Shown here: positions 50,688-59,850 of the stretch, one piece after another | Layout of the letters: every line of letters begins with the position of its first letter | Position numbering within the stretch: position 1 is the stretch's first letter | Source of the DNA: Acidobacteriota bacterium | GTDB lineage: Bacteria > Acidobacteriota > Vicinamibacteria > Vicinamibacterales > CAVVIG01 | Assembly: GCA_003222395.1 (NCBI GenBank) | Contig: QHWB01000030.1 | Coordinates: 172,221 to 236,220 of the forward strand | Reading direction: 5' to 3' | DNA: 64,000 nt | Translations under genes and position numbers: made by a program | The notes under the pieces: model-generated | What the model saw: the letters and a program-made list of their open reading frames with translations, nothing else | The model's database searches: none | What the model was told of the DNA's origin: nothing

Positions 50688-52124
50688 ATGACCGAACCTG
50701 AAGAAGACTTCGCCGCGATGTTCGAGGCTTCGACGAAACCGAAGCGCTTCGAGAGAGGCCAGACCCTCGAGGGCACGATCGTCGCCATTGGCCCGGAAGT
50801 GGCCTTCGTCGACGTCGGCGGCAAAGGCGAAGCCACGATAGAAATCGACGAACTGAAGGACGCGAAGGGCGAGCTCGACGTGGCCGTCGGCGACCGCATA
50901 CAGGCGATGGTCGTGTCGACTGAGGGAGGGCTGGCGCTCTCGCGGAAGCTGGCGCGATCGGCTGCGACGAGCCGGCACCTCGAAGACGCCTTTCATACCG
51001 GTCTTCCGGTGGAAGGGAAAGTCGAACGGGCAGTGAAGGGCGGATACGACGTCCGCCTCGGCCGGCAGCGCGCCTTCTGTCCGATCTCGCAGATCGACAC
51101 GCTGCGGACCGATCCGTCGGCGCACGAAGGACACGTCTACGAGTTCCGAATCACGGAATACAAGGAAGGCGGCAGGAACATCGTGGTCTCGCGCCGTGTC
51201 CTTCTCGAGGAGAGACAGCAGGCGAGCGCCGCCGAGATCCGGCGATCGATCGTCGCCGGCGCCGTGATGAAAGGGCGCGTCACGTCCGTGCGCGAGTTCG
51301 GCGCCTTCGTCGACCTCGGTAGCGGCGTGCAGGGCTTGCTGCACGTGTCCGAGATGGGATGGTCTCGCGTGGCGGACGCGTCTGAAGTCGTCAAGCCCGG
51401 CGAGGAGATCACCGTCAAGATTCTGCGCGTCGACGACGACAAGCAGAAGATCTCACTCGGGTTGAAACAGCTCACAGAAGATCCGTGGTCGAGAGTCCAC
51501 GAGACATACGAGGTCGGCCAGGTGCGGACCGGCCGCGTCACACGCGTCACCGAGTTCGGCGCGTTCGTCGAGCTCGAGCCCGGAATCGAAGGGCTGGCAC
51601 ATGCATCGACGTTCGCGCCGACGGGGCGATCAGACGGATGGTCCGCCCTGGTCGCGCCCGGGAGGATGGGGACATTCGAAATCCTCAGCATTGACCTCGA
51701 GAAGAAGCGAATCGGCGTCGCGCTCGTTCCGGAAGGCTCGGCGCGCGCCGGGGGAATGGCGCCTTCGCAACCGGAGATCGTGCCGGGCGCGCGGCTCACG
51801 GGAAAAGTCGAGCGTCACGAGAAATTCGGTGTGTTCGTGTTCCTCGCTCCGGGGCGCACGGGTCTCATCCCGCTCAGTGAAACCGGCGTGGCGAACGAAG
51901 CGAACGTCGCGCGCGAGCTTCCCGTCGGTGGCGACGTCGACGTGATCGTTCTCGAAGTCGACTCGTCGGGGCGGCGGATTCGTCTCAGCGCCAAGGCGGT
52001 GCAGGGCGCGCGCGAAGCGGATGAAGTTCGCGAGTACACCGAACGCCGAGATTCCGCGCCGGCGGAAGGATTTGGATCGCTCGCCGACAAGTTCCGCGAC
52101 GCGCTCAAGCCGCGGCAGAAGTGA
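50688..52124 (+). CDS. Multi-S1-domain RNA-binding protein (ribosomal protein S1-like)
   Basis: This 478-residue protein contains five S1 OB-fold repeats at about residues 24-88, 107-170, 188-260, 273-346 and 365-436. The third and fourth are the most canonical ('GAVMKGRVTSVREFGAFVDLGSGVQGLLHVSEMGW', 'GQVRTGRVTRVTEFGAFVELEPGIEGLAHAS'). Classical ribosomal S1 has six repeats. The starting 'MTEPEEDFAAMFEAS' resembles short-S1 proteins annotated as RpsA-like. It should bind mRNA or rRNA; it may be a paralogue and not the essential S1. It stands alone. Confidence 0.9.
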   Translation: MTEPEEDFAAMFEASTKPKRFERGQTLEGTIVAIGPEVAFVDVGGKGEATIEIDELKDAKGELDVAVGDRIQAMVVSTEGGLALSRKLARSAATSRHLEDAFHTGLPVEGKVERAVKGGYDVRLGRQRAFCPISQIDTLRTDPSAHEGHVYEFRITEYKEGGRNIVVSRRVLLEERQQASAAEIRRSIVAGAVMKGRVTSVREFGAFVDLGSGVQGLLHVSEMGWSRVADASEVVKPGEEITVKILRVDDDKQKISLGLKQLTEDPWSRVHETYEVGQVRTGRVTRVTEFGAFVELEPGIEGLAHASTFAPTGRSDGWSALVAPGRMGTFEILSIDLEKKRIGVALVPEGSARAGGMAPSQPEIVPGARLTGKVERHEKFGVFVFLAPGRTGLIPLSETGVANEANVARELPVGGDVDVIVLEVDSSGRRIRLSAKAVQGAREADEVREYTERRDSAPAEGFGSLADKFRDALKPRQK

Positions 52125-52130
52125 CGTCGA

Positions 52131-53006
52131 TCATCTGCGTGCGCGCTCTCGCGCCAGTTGATCCCGATACGTCTTCTCCAGCTGCTCGACCGCCGCCTTG
52201 AAGCCCTGCGGATCGACGAAGCGATCGGGATTGAAGGCGTCGCCAGGCTTGTACTTGTCGTGCAGCTTGAATTGGGCCGCGTGTGAAGCCAGCCAGACGT
52301 CGATCTGCATGTCCTTCTGCGCCTTGAACGTTCGCGCGTAGTCCTCGGCGATCCCTGGATAGTTCGGCATGCCGCTGACGGTGACGCCGGGATTGATCGA
52401 TCCCATGTTGGCAATCACCACGCGGTACGTCTTGCCGCTGTCCGGCACGTTGAGCGTGAAGCTCGTCGCGCCCTTGGTGTGGCCAGGATGATGGTGCGCG
52501 GTGAGGACGGTCCCCCCGAGCGAGATGGTGTCGCTGTCCTTGAACGTGCCGTCGACCTTGACGGGTTCGAAGCGGGCGCCCGGCGTGTCGCCGAAGCGGA
52601 AATCCGACTTGCCGCCGGACTCGAGCAGCTCCTTCTCCTGGTCCGAGACAATGAGCCGCGCGCCGGTCATCCGCTTCAACTCCGCCATGCCGGCGACGTG
52701 GTCGAAGTGGCCGTGCGTGGCGGTCAGAATCTTCGTGTCCGCGAGGTTGAAGCCGAGTTGTTCCACGCTCGCCTTGATCTGCTTCGCCGTGTCACCGACA
52801 CCCGTATTGATCAGGATGTGCCCTTGCGGCGTGGTGATCAGATACGTGGCCAAATCGTACGAACCAACCCAGTAGATGTTCCCGATGATGCGAAACGGAG
52901 GAAACGGACGAGTCCAGTCCGGGTTGCTCTGCGCGACGGATGGGGAGGCGGCCGCGAAGCATCCGAACATCAGGAGCGCGATCAATCTTGGTGGCATGAG
53001 GGGCAT
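52131..53006 (-). CDS. Subclass B3 metallo-beta-lactamase
   Basis: From the ATG at 53006 (52997 is an alternative) the 291-residue protein has a signal peptide (~1-25). It carries the full B3 set of zinc ligands: H98, H100, D102, H103 ('THGHFDHVAG'), H176 ('HHHPGHTKGA') and H242 ('LASHAAQFKLHDKYKPGD'). B3-specific features are 'RPFPPFRIIGNIYWVGSYDLATYLITTPQGHILINTG' and 'GMPNYPGIAEDYARTFK'. With all ligands present, hydrolysis of beta-lactams in the periplasm is likely. There is no mobile element or resistance cassette around it, so it looks like a resident environmental gene. Confidence 0.93.
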   Translation of the reverse strand: MPLMPPRLIALLMFGCFAAASPSVAQSNPDWTRPFPPFRIIGNIYWVGSYDLATYLITTPQGHILINTGVGDTAKQIKASVEQLGFNLADTKILTATHGHFDHVAGMAELKRMTGARLIVSDQEKELLESGGKSDFRFGDTPGARFEPVKVDGTFKDSDTISLGGTVLTAHHHPGHTKGATSFTLNVPDSGKTYRVVIANMGSINPGVTVSGMPNYPGIAEDYARTFKAQKDMQIDVWLASHAAQFKLHDKYKPGDAFNPDRFVDPQGFKAAVEQLEKTYRDQLARERARR

Positions 53007-53134
53007 ATTGTATGCGCGAGATCTCCGAATCGGCGAGCCCCGCGACGACATCGTGCCTTCCTCGAGCGGCGAATGACTGACAGGAACAATTGAACGATGC
53101 GGAACGCGGTTACGATAGCCTCCGGAGGCGCGTG

Positions 53135-53290
53135 ATGGCGATCCGGATGACACGTAACGCGGGGATGCTCCTGTTGGCGATTTGGTTGATCCTCACCGGC
53201 ATCGCCGGATTCGCGCCGATGCCGGTTCCTGGGGTGCTGATGGCCGCGCTTGCGCTCATTGCGGGTGTATTGATTCTGATTGGGATGTGA
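53135..53290 (+). CDS. Small two-helix membrane protein (51 aa)
   Basis: The ATG at 53135 has GGAGG 8-12 bp upstream (53123-53127). The product is 'MAIRMTRNAGMLLLAIWLIL' followed by a short loop with 'GFAPMPVPG' and a second helix 'VLMAALALIAGVLILIGM'. Strong hydrophobicity and the good ribosome site argue that it is real. I recognise it only as a generic short membrane protein. Confidence 0.65.
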   Translation: MAIRMTRNAGMLLLAIWLILTGIAGFAPMPVPGVLMAALALIAGVLILIGM

Positions 53291-53449
53291 TGCGCGCAGC
53301 GTCCCGCATCTGACGCTCAGTCGATCGAATGCGCATTTGCCGGCGGCGCTCGCCTCTCAACATTTTCTTCGTCGCCGCGATCGTCTCCGATGCGCGCGCG
53401 GCCGCGCGCGGATGTCTTTCCGGCGCGCATGTTAGGCTAACGGCTTCCA

Positions 53450-55099
53450 ATGACGACCACGGCCGCAGACCCCGTGTATGTCACCTCAGGACTGGTTCGC
53501 CTGACCAGGCCGCAGCTGATCGGCACGATGACCGGTCTGCTGCTCGCCGCGCTGCTCGCCGCCATCGATCAGACGATCGTCGGCACCGCGGAGCCGCGCA
53601 TCATCGCGTCGCTGCAGGGATTCGACCGCTACCCGTGGGTCGCGACGATCTACATGCTGACGTCCACCGTGTCGGTCCCGATCTTCGCGAGCCTGTCGGA
53701 CCGCTATGGCCGCAAACCGTTCTTCATGCTCGGCGCGATGCTGTTCGTCGCCTCGTCCGCGCTGTGCGGCGCGGCCGGCCAATTCACGTTCCTGCCAATC
53801 GACGGCATGGGCCAGTTGATCGTCTTCCGCGGACTGCAGGGCGTCGCCGGCGGCATGGTCGTCGGCATCCTCTTCACGATCGTCGGCGACATCTTTTCGC
53901 CGATCGAGCGCGGACGCTACCAGGGACTCTTCGCCGCGCTGTGGGGCGTCGCGTCGATCTTCGGCCCGACGCTCGGCGGCTGGCTGACGGATCACTGGTC
54001 GTGGCGCGCCTGCTTCTACGTCAACCTGCCGTTCGGCGTCATCGCGGTGTCCGCGATCCACTTCGAGTTCCCGAACATGAAGCCGCGCCACATCGATCAC
54101 GTCCTCGACTGGGCCGGATTTGCGACGCTCATCGGCTGGATCGTACCGCTGCTGCTCGCGCTGACGTGGGCGACGCAGTACGGCTGGGGCGCGACGCGCG
54201 TCGTGTCGCTGTTCGTCGTCTCCGCGGTGATGCTTGGCGCGCTGCTGTACGCGGAGTCGAAGGCCGCGGAGCCGATCATCCCGCTGACCTTCTTCACACA
54301 GCCGGTGATCGCGGTCTGCTCCGTCGCGGCGTTCGTGCTCGGCGTGGGCATGTTCGGAACGATCATCTATTTGCCGCTGTTCATGCAGGGCGTCCTCGGC
54401 GTGTCGGCCACGCAGTCCGGCAACCTTCTCACGCCGCTCCTGATGGGCGTCGTCGTCGCGAGCATCGTCGGCGGCCAGACGATTTCGCGCACGGGCGAGT
54501 ACAAGATGCTCGGCGTCGCCGGATCGGTGCTGGTCGCGATCGGCATGATTCTCTTCGCGCGCATGGACGCGGCGACGACGCGGCTGTACGTGGCGACGGC
54601 GATGGTCGTCGCCGGCTTCGGCATGGGACTGCTGCAGCCGGTCTACACGCTCGCGGTGCAGAACGTCGCTCCGCGGGAGCGCATGGGCGCGGCGACTTCG
54701 TCCACGATATTCTTTCGATCGATCGGCAGCACGGTCGGCGTCGCGGCATTCGGCTCCGTGATGCTGACGCGGTATCACAACGAGTTCACGCGGACGATTC
54801 CGTCGGTGGTGCCGAAGATCGCGCGCCCCTACTTCGAGAATCCGCTGCTGCTGATGCAGGTCCGCCCGCAGCTCGAAGCCGGGTTCGGCCGCGTGCCCGG
54901 CGGCGCCGCGCTGCTGCAGCGGCTGCTGGCCGGCGTCAAGGCGGCGCTGCTCCATGGACTGCAGGAGATCTTTTTCTGGAGCGCCGTCATCATGACGGCA
55001 TCGATCCTGATCCACATGATCCTCAAGCGCGAACCGCTGCGCGTCCGCGCGCCGGTCGACGCGCCCGAGCGCGCCGCCGCATTGGCACATCGACCGTAG
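53450..55099 (+). CDS. DHA2-type MFS drug efflux transporter
   Basis: This 549-residue, ~14-helix protein has the DHA2 hallmarks: 'LLLAALLAAIDQTIVGTAEPRIIASLQG' (motif D1-like, with the DQTIV signature), 'ASLSDRYGRKPFF' (motif A), 'FRGLQGVAGGMVVGILFTIVGDIFSP' (motif B/C region) and 'LWGVASIFGPTLGGWLTDHWSWRACFYVNLPFG'. The second half has 'SGNLLTPLLMGVVVASIVGGQTISRTG'. Such proteins export drugs, dyes or lipids by proton antiport. A MarR or TetR regulator, often adjacent to such pumps, is absent. Confidence 0.95.
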   Translation: MTTTAADPVYVTSGLVRLTRPQLIGTMTGLLLAALLAAIDQTIVGTAEPRIIASLQGFDRYPWVATIYMLTSTVSVPIFASLSDRYGRKPFFMLGAMLFVASSALCGAAGQFTFLPIDGMGQLIVFRGLQGVAGGMVVGILFTIVGDIFSPIERGRYQGLFAALWGVASIFGPTLGGWLTDHWSWRACFYVNLPFGVIAVSAIHFEFPNMKPRHIDHVLDWAGFATLIGWIVPLLLALTWATQYGWGATRVVSLFVVSAVMLGALLYAESKAAEPIIPLTFFTQPVIAVCSVAAFVLGVGMFGTIIYLPLFMQGVLGVSATQSGNLLTPLLMGVVVASIVGGQTISRTGEYKMLGVAGSVLVAIGMILFARMDAATTRLYVATAMVVAGFGMGLLQPVYTLAVQNVAPRERMGAATSSTIFFRSIGSTVGVAAFGSVMLTRYHNEFTRTIPSVVPKIARPYFENPLLLMQVRPQLEAGFGRVPGGAALLQRLLAGVKAALLHGLQEIFFWSAVIMTASILIHMILKREPLRVRAPVDAPERAAALAHRP

Positions 55100-55175
55100 A
55101 ATCCGCGCATGGTGCGCACGCTACGTTCCTCGAGCGAGTGCAAGTCCCGCGGATCTACAATACGTGTCCGTCTCG

Positions 55176-55826
55176 ATGCGACTGCTGCCCGTTCCAATCG
55201 TCGTGGCTGGTGCGTTCGCGGTCGCTCTTGTTCGTTGCCAGGCCGTCGCGCAGCACGAAGAAGTCGGCAACCGCGACGACTGGCAGCGGCCCGGGGCGGT
55301 GATGGACGCGCTGCACATCGGACCCGGAACGCGCGTCGCGGACATCGGCGCCGGCACCGGGTACTTCACCTTCCACCTCGCGAAACGGGTCGGCCCCGCC
55401 GGCCGCGTGTACGCGGTAGACGTTCAGCAGGAAGCGCTCGCCGATATCGGCCGTCGCGCATCCTCCGATCGGCTGTCTCAGATCATCACCGTGCGCGGAA
55501 CCGAAGAAGATCCGCATCTGCCCCCGCTGAGCGTCGACGTCGTTCTCGTCGTCAACACGTATCATGAGCTGCGCGCTTACGACGCGATGATGGAGGGATT
55601 CCAGCGGGCCCTGAAACGCGGCGGCCTCCTCGCGATCATCGACTGCGAGGCCGAGCGCGGCGAGCCGCCCGACAGCTACACGCAACATCACCGCGTGCCG
55701 TCGGCCGCAGTCCGCGACGAGGCGATCCGCAACGGTTTTCGATTCCTCCGAAACGAGATCGGATTCGTCAATCCGGCGACGCCGTTCTCGTACTGGTTCT
55801 TCCTCGTCTTCGAGCGGCCGTCGTAG
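55176..55826 (+). CDS. Secreted SAM-dependent methyltransferase-like protein
   Basis: The ATG at 55176 (GTG at 55164 possible) gives 216 residues. The N-terminus is a clear signal peptide ('LLPVPIVVAGAFAVALVRCQAVAQ'), after which comes a class I methyltransferase domain: motif I 'VADIGAGTGYFTFHLAKRVG', post-I 'GRVYAVDVQ' and motif IV-like 'DVVLVVNTYHEL'. The residues for SAM binding appear intact. Export of a SAM-dependent enzyme is odd because SAM is cytoplasmic; a similar family with signal peptides is known in Acidobacteria and Planctomycetes by my recollection. It is downstream of the MFS gene. Confidence 0.88.
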   Translation: MRLLPVPIVVAGAFAVALVRCQAVAQHEEVGNRDDWQRPGAVMDALHIGPGTRVADIGAGTGYFTFHLAKRVGPAGRVYAVDVQQEALADIGRRASSDRLSQIITVRGTEEDPHLPPLSVDVVLVVNTYHELRAYDAMMEGFQRALKRGGLLAIIDCEAERGEPPDSYTQHHRVPSAAVRDEAIRNGFRFLRNEIGFVNPATPFSYWFFLVFERPS

Positions 55827-55871
55827 CGACGTCACGATCAACCCGGAACACGCAGAACACGTCTGCGTTCC

Positions 55872-58835
55872 TTACCAACCCACCCGGACCGCGAGTTCCG
55901 CCTGCTGACGGTTGTAGGCCTGGTTGATCCGGCCAAACACGTCGGATCGGACGTTCAGCGTCCAGCCCGGCGGCACGCCGTTCTGGCCGCCGGCGCCGCC
56001 GGACGCGGCCAGGTTGTCGCGCCCGAACACGTTGAAGACTTGCGCGATCAAATCGATCTTTCGGTGACTGCCCAGCGCGAACGACTTGTTCACGCGCATG
56101 TCGACGGCGTTGTAGTCATTGCTGTCGAGCTGCGACGCCGGAAACGGCGCGAGGCCCAGCGTTGCTCGGTACGCATTGACCGCAGTCAGCAGCGTGGCAT
56201 TGTCGCGGTTGCCCATCGCGCGCGTCGTACCAGGAACGAAGTCCGACACGACTCCGTCGCCGTTGAGATCGGCGCCGGCGACCGCGTTGAACGGCATCGT
56301 CGTGCGGAGGGTCCAGACCGCGCCGATCTGCACGTCGCCCGGCAGCAGATATGCGCCGCTCGCGACCAGGACGTGCCGGCGGTCGTTGGCCGACGGGCCG
56401 GTGTCGAGACCGCGGTTCTGCGAATCGGTTACACGGCCGGAGTTGCCGGTGAACGGGATGTTGCCGTCGCCTTTGGCCAGGGTATACGAGACGAGGAACT
56501 GGAAGTTCTTGTCCTGCCGCTTCTCGAGACGCAGCAGCAGCGCCTTGTACTTGTTGTAGCCGAGGTTCTTCAGCTCGTCGATGCGCGCGAAGGTTGGATT
56601 GGGCCGATTACCGGTCGTTCCGTTCGCGCGCGGGTTGATGTTGGTGAGGAGCGGCACCCCCTCCATGTCGTTGTAAACAACGTCGGCATGGATCGCCATC
56701 AGGCTGGTGATGCCCTGCGAGATGCCCACGGTCGACGCCACGGCGCGCGAGTTCTGAAGGCCGTTGTCGACGATGCTGATGTTCTGCGGCGCCGTCGACG
56801 CGAAGGCGAGCGGGTCGCGGCCGCCGTACGGGTCCGGATAGCTCGGGTTGCTGATGTTGATGGCGGCCTGGCGGAAGTTCGTTTGCTCGCCGCGCATCAA
56901 CGTCGCCCAGATCGGGTTGTAGTAGACGCCGAAGGCGCCGCGGACGACCGTGCGGCCGTTGTTCCTGGTGTCCCACGCGAAGCCGACGCGCGGTCCGAAG
57001 TTGTTCTTGTCGCCGCGGTTCTTGAAGTCGTAGAACGCGCTGAGGTCGCGAGCCGTCCCGAACGTCGGGAAAATTGACGTATCGCTCGCGTTCAGCGTCG
57101 TGTTGAGAACCTTGGCCTGGTAGTCGTACCGCAGACCGAGGTTCACCGTCAGGTTGCTGACCGGCTTCCACTCGTCTTGCACGTACACCTCGGTGTAGAC
57201 ATTCGGCAGATCGCGGCGGATCGAGGTGTTCGGCCCGGTCGCCGTGAACAGGATCGGGTTCCTCAAGAGGGCCTGCGTCGCCGGCGTCCCGTCGAATACC
57301 TGATCGGTGCCGAACGTCCACGCGCCATTGTTCGGCGGGACGTCGTCCTGGCTCGGCATGCTGCGGACGCCGCCGCCGAACTTCCAGGTATGAGCCCCCG
57401 TGGTGATCGACAAGTCATCACGGACTTCCTTCGCCCATTGCAGCACGTAGAGGCCTGCCGGCCAGCCGTAGGTTGCGCTCGGGAACGCGAACGTCGGCAC
57501 GAACTGCTTGAGGCGCTGCGCTGGATAGTCGGCGAAGTCGAACACGGTGGTATCGGACACCGGGTGCGGGTAGTAACCGTAGAACGAGTACTGGCCGCGA
57601 ACCTCGTTCAGCGCTCGGGACGAGATGACCCAGGTGTGCGCGGCGGCGACCGATCGCCGCGGCTGGTTGATGCCGCCGTCCGAGTTGTACGCCGCCGAGC
57701 CGCCGCAGCTGTCGCAGGTGTAGTCCTGCTGCTGGCCGGCGAAGCGTACGAAGACGCTTTGATTCGAATTGATCTGCCAGTCGGTCTTGCCGAAGTACGT
57801 GTTGCTGTACTCCGGCTCGGGAAAGCTCCCTTCGAGCAGCGAGTAGAACTGCGACTTCCCGGTGCTGACGGTGACGAACTTGTCTTCCTTCGTGCGCTCG
57901 ACCGCACCGAAGAAATGGACTTTGTCCTTGACGATCGGTCCGCCGATGGAGGCGCCGAACTGGTTGCGGCGGTAGTTCGGCTTGGGCGAGCCCTTGGTGT
58001 CGTGGGCGGCCTGCTCGAACCTGTTCATCGTGTTCAGCGACTTGTCGCGGAAGTACTCGAAGGCCTCGCCGCTGATCAAGTTGGTGCCGCTCTTGGTCGC
58101 AATCGAGACGACGCCGCTGGCGGTCCAGCCATATTCGGCCGTGGCGTTGCTCAGGTTCACCTTGAACTCGCGGATGGCGTTCTGAGGAAAGTCCTGTCGC
58201 GGCTCGCCCGTGCACGGCTCTTTGTTCCACAAGCCGTCGATCAGGAACGCGCCGGCGTTGGTGAACGCGCCGGCGCCGAGATTCGCGTTGAACTTCCGCG
58301 GCCGCACGGCGTCCTGGCTCGTGCCGGGCATGAGCAGCGCGAGCGCCACGGGCTGTCGCGTCGCCAGCGGCAGCGACTCGATCTGCTGCTGCGAGATGAC
58401 GCCCGACACGTCGGTCCTGGTCGCTTCGACCACCGGCGCCTGGCCGGTGACGGTCAGCGACTCCTGGACCCCCTGCAACTGCATCGTGATGTTGTGCGTC
58501 ACTTCGAGGCCGATCGTCAGCGTGATGTCTTTCAGGTCCACGACCGAAAAGCCCCCCAGTTCCGCTTTCACGTCGTACCGGCCGGGCGGCAGTCCCGCCA
58601 TGCGGTACCGACCGTCGGCTTCGCTCACGGTGGCGCGAACCACGCCGGTTTCGGCGTTTCGCGCGGTCAGCGTGACACCGGGCAGCACGCCGCTCTGGAC
58701 GTCAGAGACAACGCCCACGATGGCGCCGCCGGTGGTCTGCGCGTACGCCGGCACTACAACAGCGGGTCCGATCGTCAGCGCAGCGGTGAGCCCGATGAGG
58801 AACGACGAAAACGACGGACGGAGCTTGCGTAGCAT
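55872..58835 (-). CDS. TonB-dependent receptor with carboxypeptidase-like regulatory N-terminus
   Basis: The ATG at 58835 has AGGGAGG five bases upstream. The 987-residue protein has a signal peptide (~1-33), a CarboxypepD_reg-like domain ('GGAIVGVVSDVQSGVLPGVTLTARNAETGV', 'PPGRYDVKAELGGFSV'), a plug ('VISQQQIESLPLATRQPVALALLMPGTSQ', 'NAIREFKVNLSNATAEYGWTASGVVSIATKSGTN') and a beta-barrel. The plug has a CDSCGG-type Cys pair on an extracellular loop. It is unlike the receptor at 13.4-16.7 kb in detail, though of the same class. No regulator or enzymes flank it, so its ligand is unknown. Confidence 0.95.
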   Translation of the reverse strand: MLRKLRPSFSSFLIGLTAALTIGPAVVVPAYAQTTGGAIVGVVSDVQSGVLPGVTLTARNAETGVVRATVSEADGRYRMAGLPPGRYDVKAELGGFSVVDLKDITLTIGLEVTHNITMQLQGVQESLTVTGQAPVVEATRTDVSGVISQQQIESLPLATRQPVALALLMPGTSQDAVRPRKFNANLGAGAFTNAGAFLIDGLWNKEPCTGEPRQDFPQNAIREFKVNLSNATAEYGWTASGVVSIATKSGTNLISGEAFEYFRDKSLNTMNRFEQAAHDTKGSPKPNYRRNQFGASIGGPIVKDKVHFFGAVERTKEDKFVTVSTGKSQFYSLLEGSFPEPEYSNTYFGKTDWQINSNQSVFVRFAGQQQDYTCDSCGGSAAYNSDGGINQPRRSVAAAHTWVISSRALNEVRGQYSFYGYYPHPVSDTTVFDFADYPAQRLKQFVPTFAFPSATYGWPAGLYVLQWAKEVRDDLSITTGAHTWKFGGGVRSMPSQDDVPPNNGAWTFGTDQVFDGTPATQALLRNPILFTATGPNTSIRRDLPNVYTEVYVQDEWKPVSNLTVNLGLRYDYQAKVLNTTLNASDTSIFPTFGTARDLSAFYDFKNRGDKNNFGPRVGFAWDTRNNGRTVVRGAFGVYYNPIWATLMRGEQTNFRQAAINISNPSYPDPYGGRDPLAFASTAPQNISIVDNGLQNSRAVASTVGISQGITSLMAIHADVVYNDMEGVPLLTNINPRANGTTGNRPNPTFARIDELKNLGYNKYKALLLRLEKRQDKNFQFLVSYTLAKGDGNIPFTGNSGRVTDSQNRGLDTGPSANDRRHVLVASGAYLLPGDVQIGAVWTLRTTMPFNAVAGADLNGDGVVSDFVPGTTRAMGNRDNATLLTAVNAYRATLGLAPFPASQLDSNDYNAVDMRVNKSFALGSHRKIDLIAQVFNVFGRDNLAASGGAGGQNGVPPGWTLNVRSDVFGRINQAYNRQQAELAVRVGW

Positions 58836-59146
58836 CACGCCTCCCTAATGGGGATAGGCTGCCGAGGAGCCCGAGCCCGACGCTGACACACGGGAACTGG
58901 GAGCGAATCGATTGCGGTGAGATGAACTGTATCCGAAGGGGCCGGCGCTGAAAACCATCGCAATCACCGGTTCAACGATGCCAGCCGTCGCAGCGTGCAC
59001 CTTTTCCGCCGCGCCGTCAAGCGCGTCTCTTCGCGACACTCGTCACACGTCGCCAACGGTGGAATAAATTCCCTTATTCGAAGTTCACGCTTCAGGTTCG
59101 GATCCGATTGCGTGTCGCAGGCCTCGTCACGTGCGATCGAAGGTCG
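58836..59146. other. Intergenic region upstream of the TonB receptor gene
   Basis: A 311-bp gap between the receptor's start and the response-regulator stop, both transcribed leftward. It must hold the receptor promoter, but I could not single out a convincing -35/-10 pair. No ORF with family resemblance is present. Confidence 0.4.
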
Positions 59147-59506
59147 TCACAGCCGCTCAGAATCGTATTTCCTTGCGTACCGCAGAATGTCATCGATGTC
59201 CGCCGGCTTGGCGATCGTTGCCGTTACGCTCAGCACTTGTCCCTCGTGCTCGAGGTTCATCGCTGCGGAGACAATGATCAGCGGGATCGCCGCCAGATCC
59301 GGCGACTGCTGCTGGAGTCGACGGAAATTCCAACCATCAAGACCCGGCATTCTCAAATCGCTGAAAATAAGTGACGGACGATGTTCTTCTAGGATCGTCA
59401 GAGCCTGTCGTCCATCTTCGGCGGTAAGCACGGTATGACCCTCCAGCATGAGGATCCTTGCCGTCACTTCCCGTGTTGTCTCGTCGTCCTCGATAATCAG
59501 TATCAT
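59147..59506 (-). CDS. Single-domain response regulator (receiver only)
   Basis: The ATG at 59506 gives 119 residues, one complete CheY-like receiver. The acidic cluster E6-D7-D8 ('IIEDDE'), the phospho-acceptor D50 ('IFSDLRMPGLDGW'), S80 ('IIVSAAM') and K100 ('TIAKPADI') are all present. There is no output domain, so it must act by protein-protein contact or as a phosphate sink. No histidine kinase lies within the window near it. It is preceded by AGGCGA. Confidence 0.93.
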   Translation of the reverse strand: MILIIEDDETTREVTARILMLEGHTVLTAEDGRQALTILEEHRPSLIFSDLRMPGLDGWNFRRLQQQSPDLAAIPLIIVSAAMNLEHEGQVLSVTATIAKPADIDDILRYARKYDSERL

Positions 59507-59624
59507 CCGTTCGCCTGGGTTCGAAGTGGAATATGGCAGCCCGGTATCTTCGGTCGGGGTCCTGCCGCTGGTGGCCCCGTGCATTACAAATTACAGCATG
59601 CCTCAACGAAGGCACGTGCTGAAT

Positions 59625-59644
59625 GCACGACATTTTTGTCGTGC
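59625..59644. terminator. Perfect 8-bp stem-loop (GCACGACA-TTTT-TGTCGTGC)
   Basis: It lies in the 344-bp gap between the response regulator start and the MBL hydrolase stop, both leftward. The stem is perfect over 8 bp with a four-base loop. No T-run follows on the relevant strand, so termination for the MBL transcript is only possible, not shown. The rest of the gap holds no recognised feature. Confidence 0.3.
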
Positions 59645-59850
59645 CTGTGCACGCTGGTGCACAACTTTCGGCGCAGTGGCGCACGTTCGCGTTCATTCAA
59701 TTCGTTGCGTCAGCCGTGGCTCGGGTGGAGTTCTCGATCCCTCAAACGTTTTCAGGTCACATGACCCGGTTTTTGGGTACCAACCCGCGCGCTGCCTAAC
59801 GGCGCGATACGGGAGTGAACTTCTAGAACGGAACAACCTCCGACCTCGCG

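Noticed and set aside
53486-55090. A 534-codon open frame opposite the DHA2 transporter
   Set aside because: Antisense shadow with extremely biased Arg/Asp/His composition; the transporter on the plus strand is clear.
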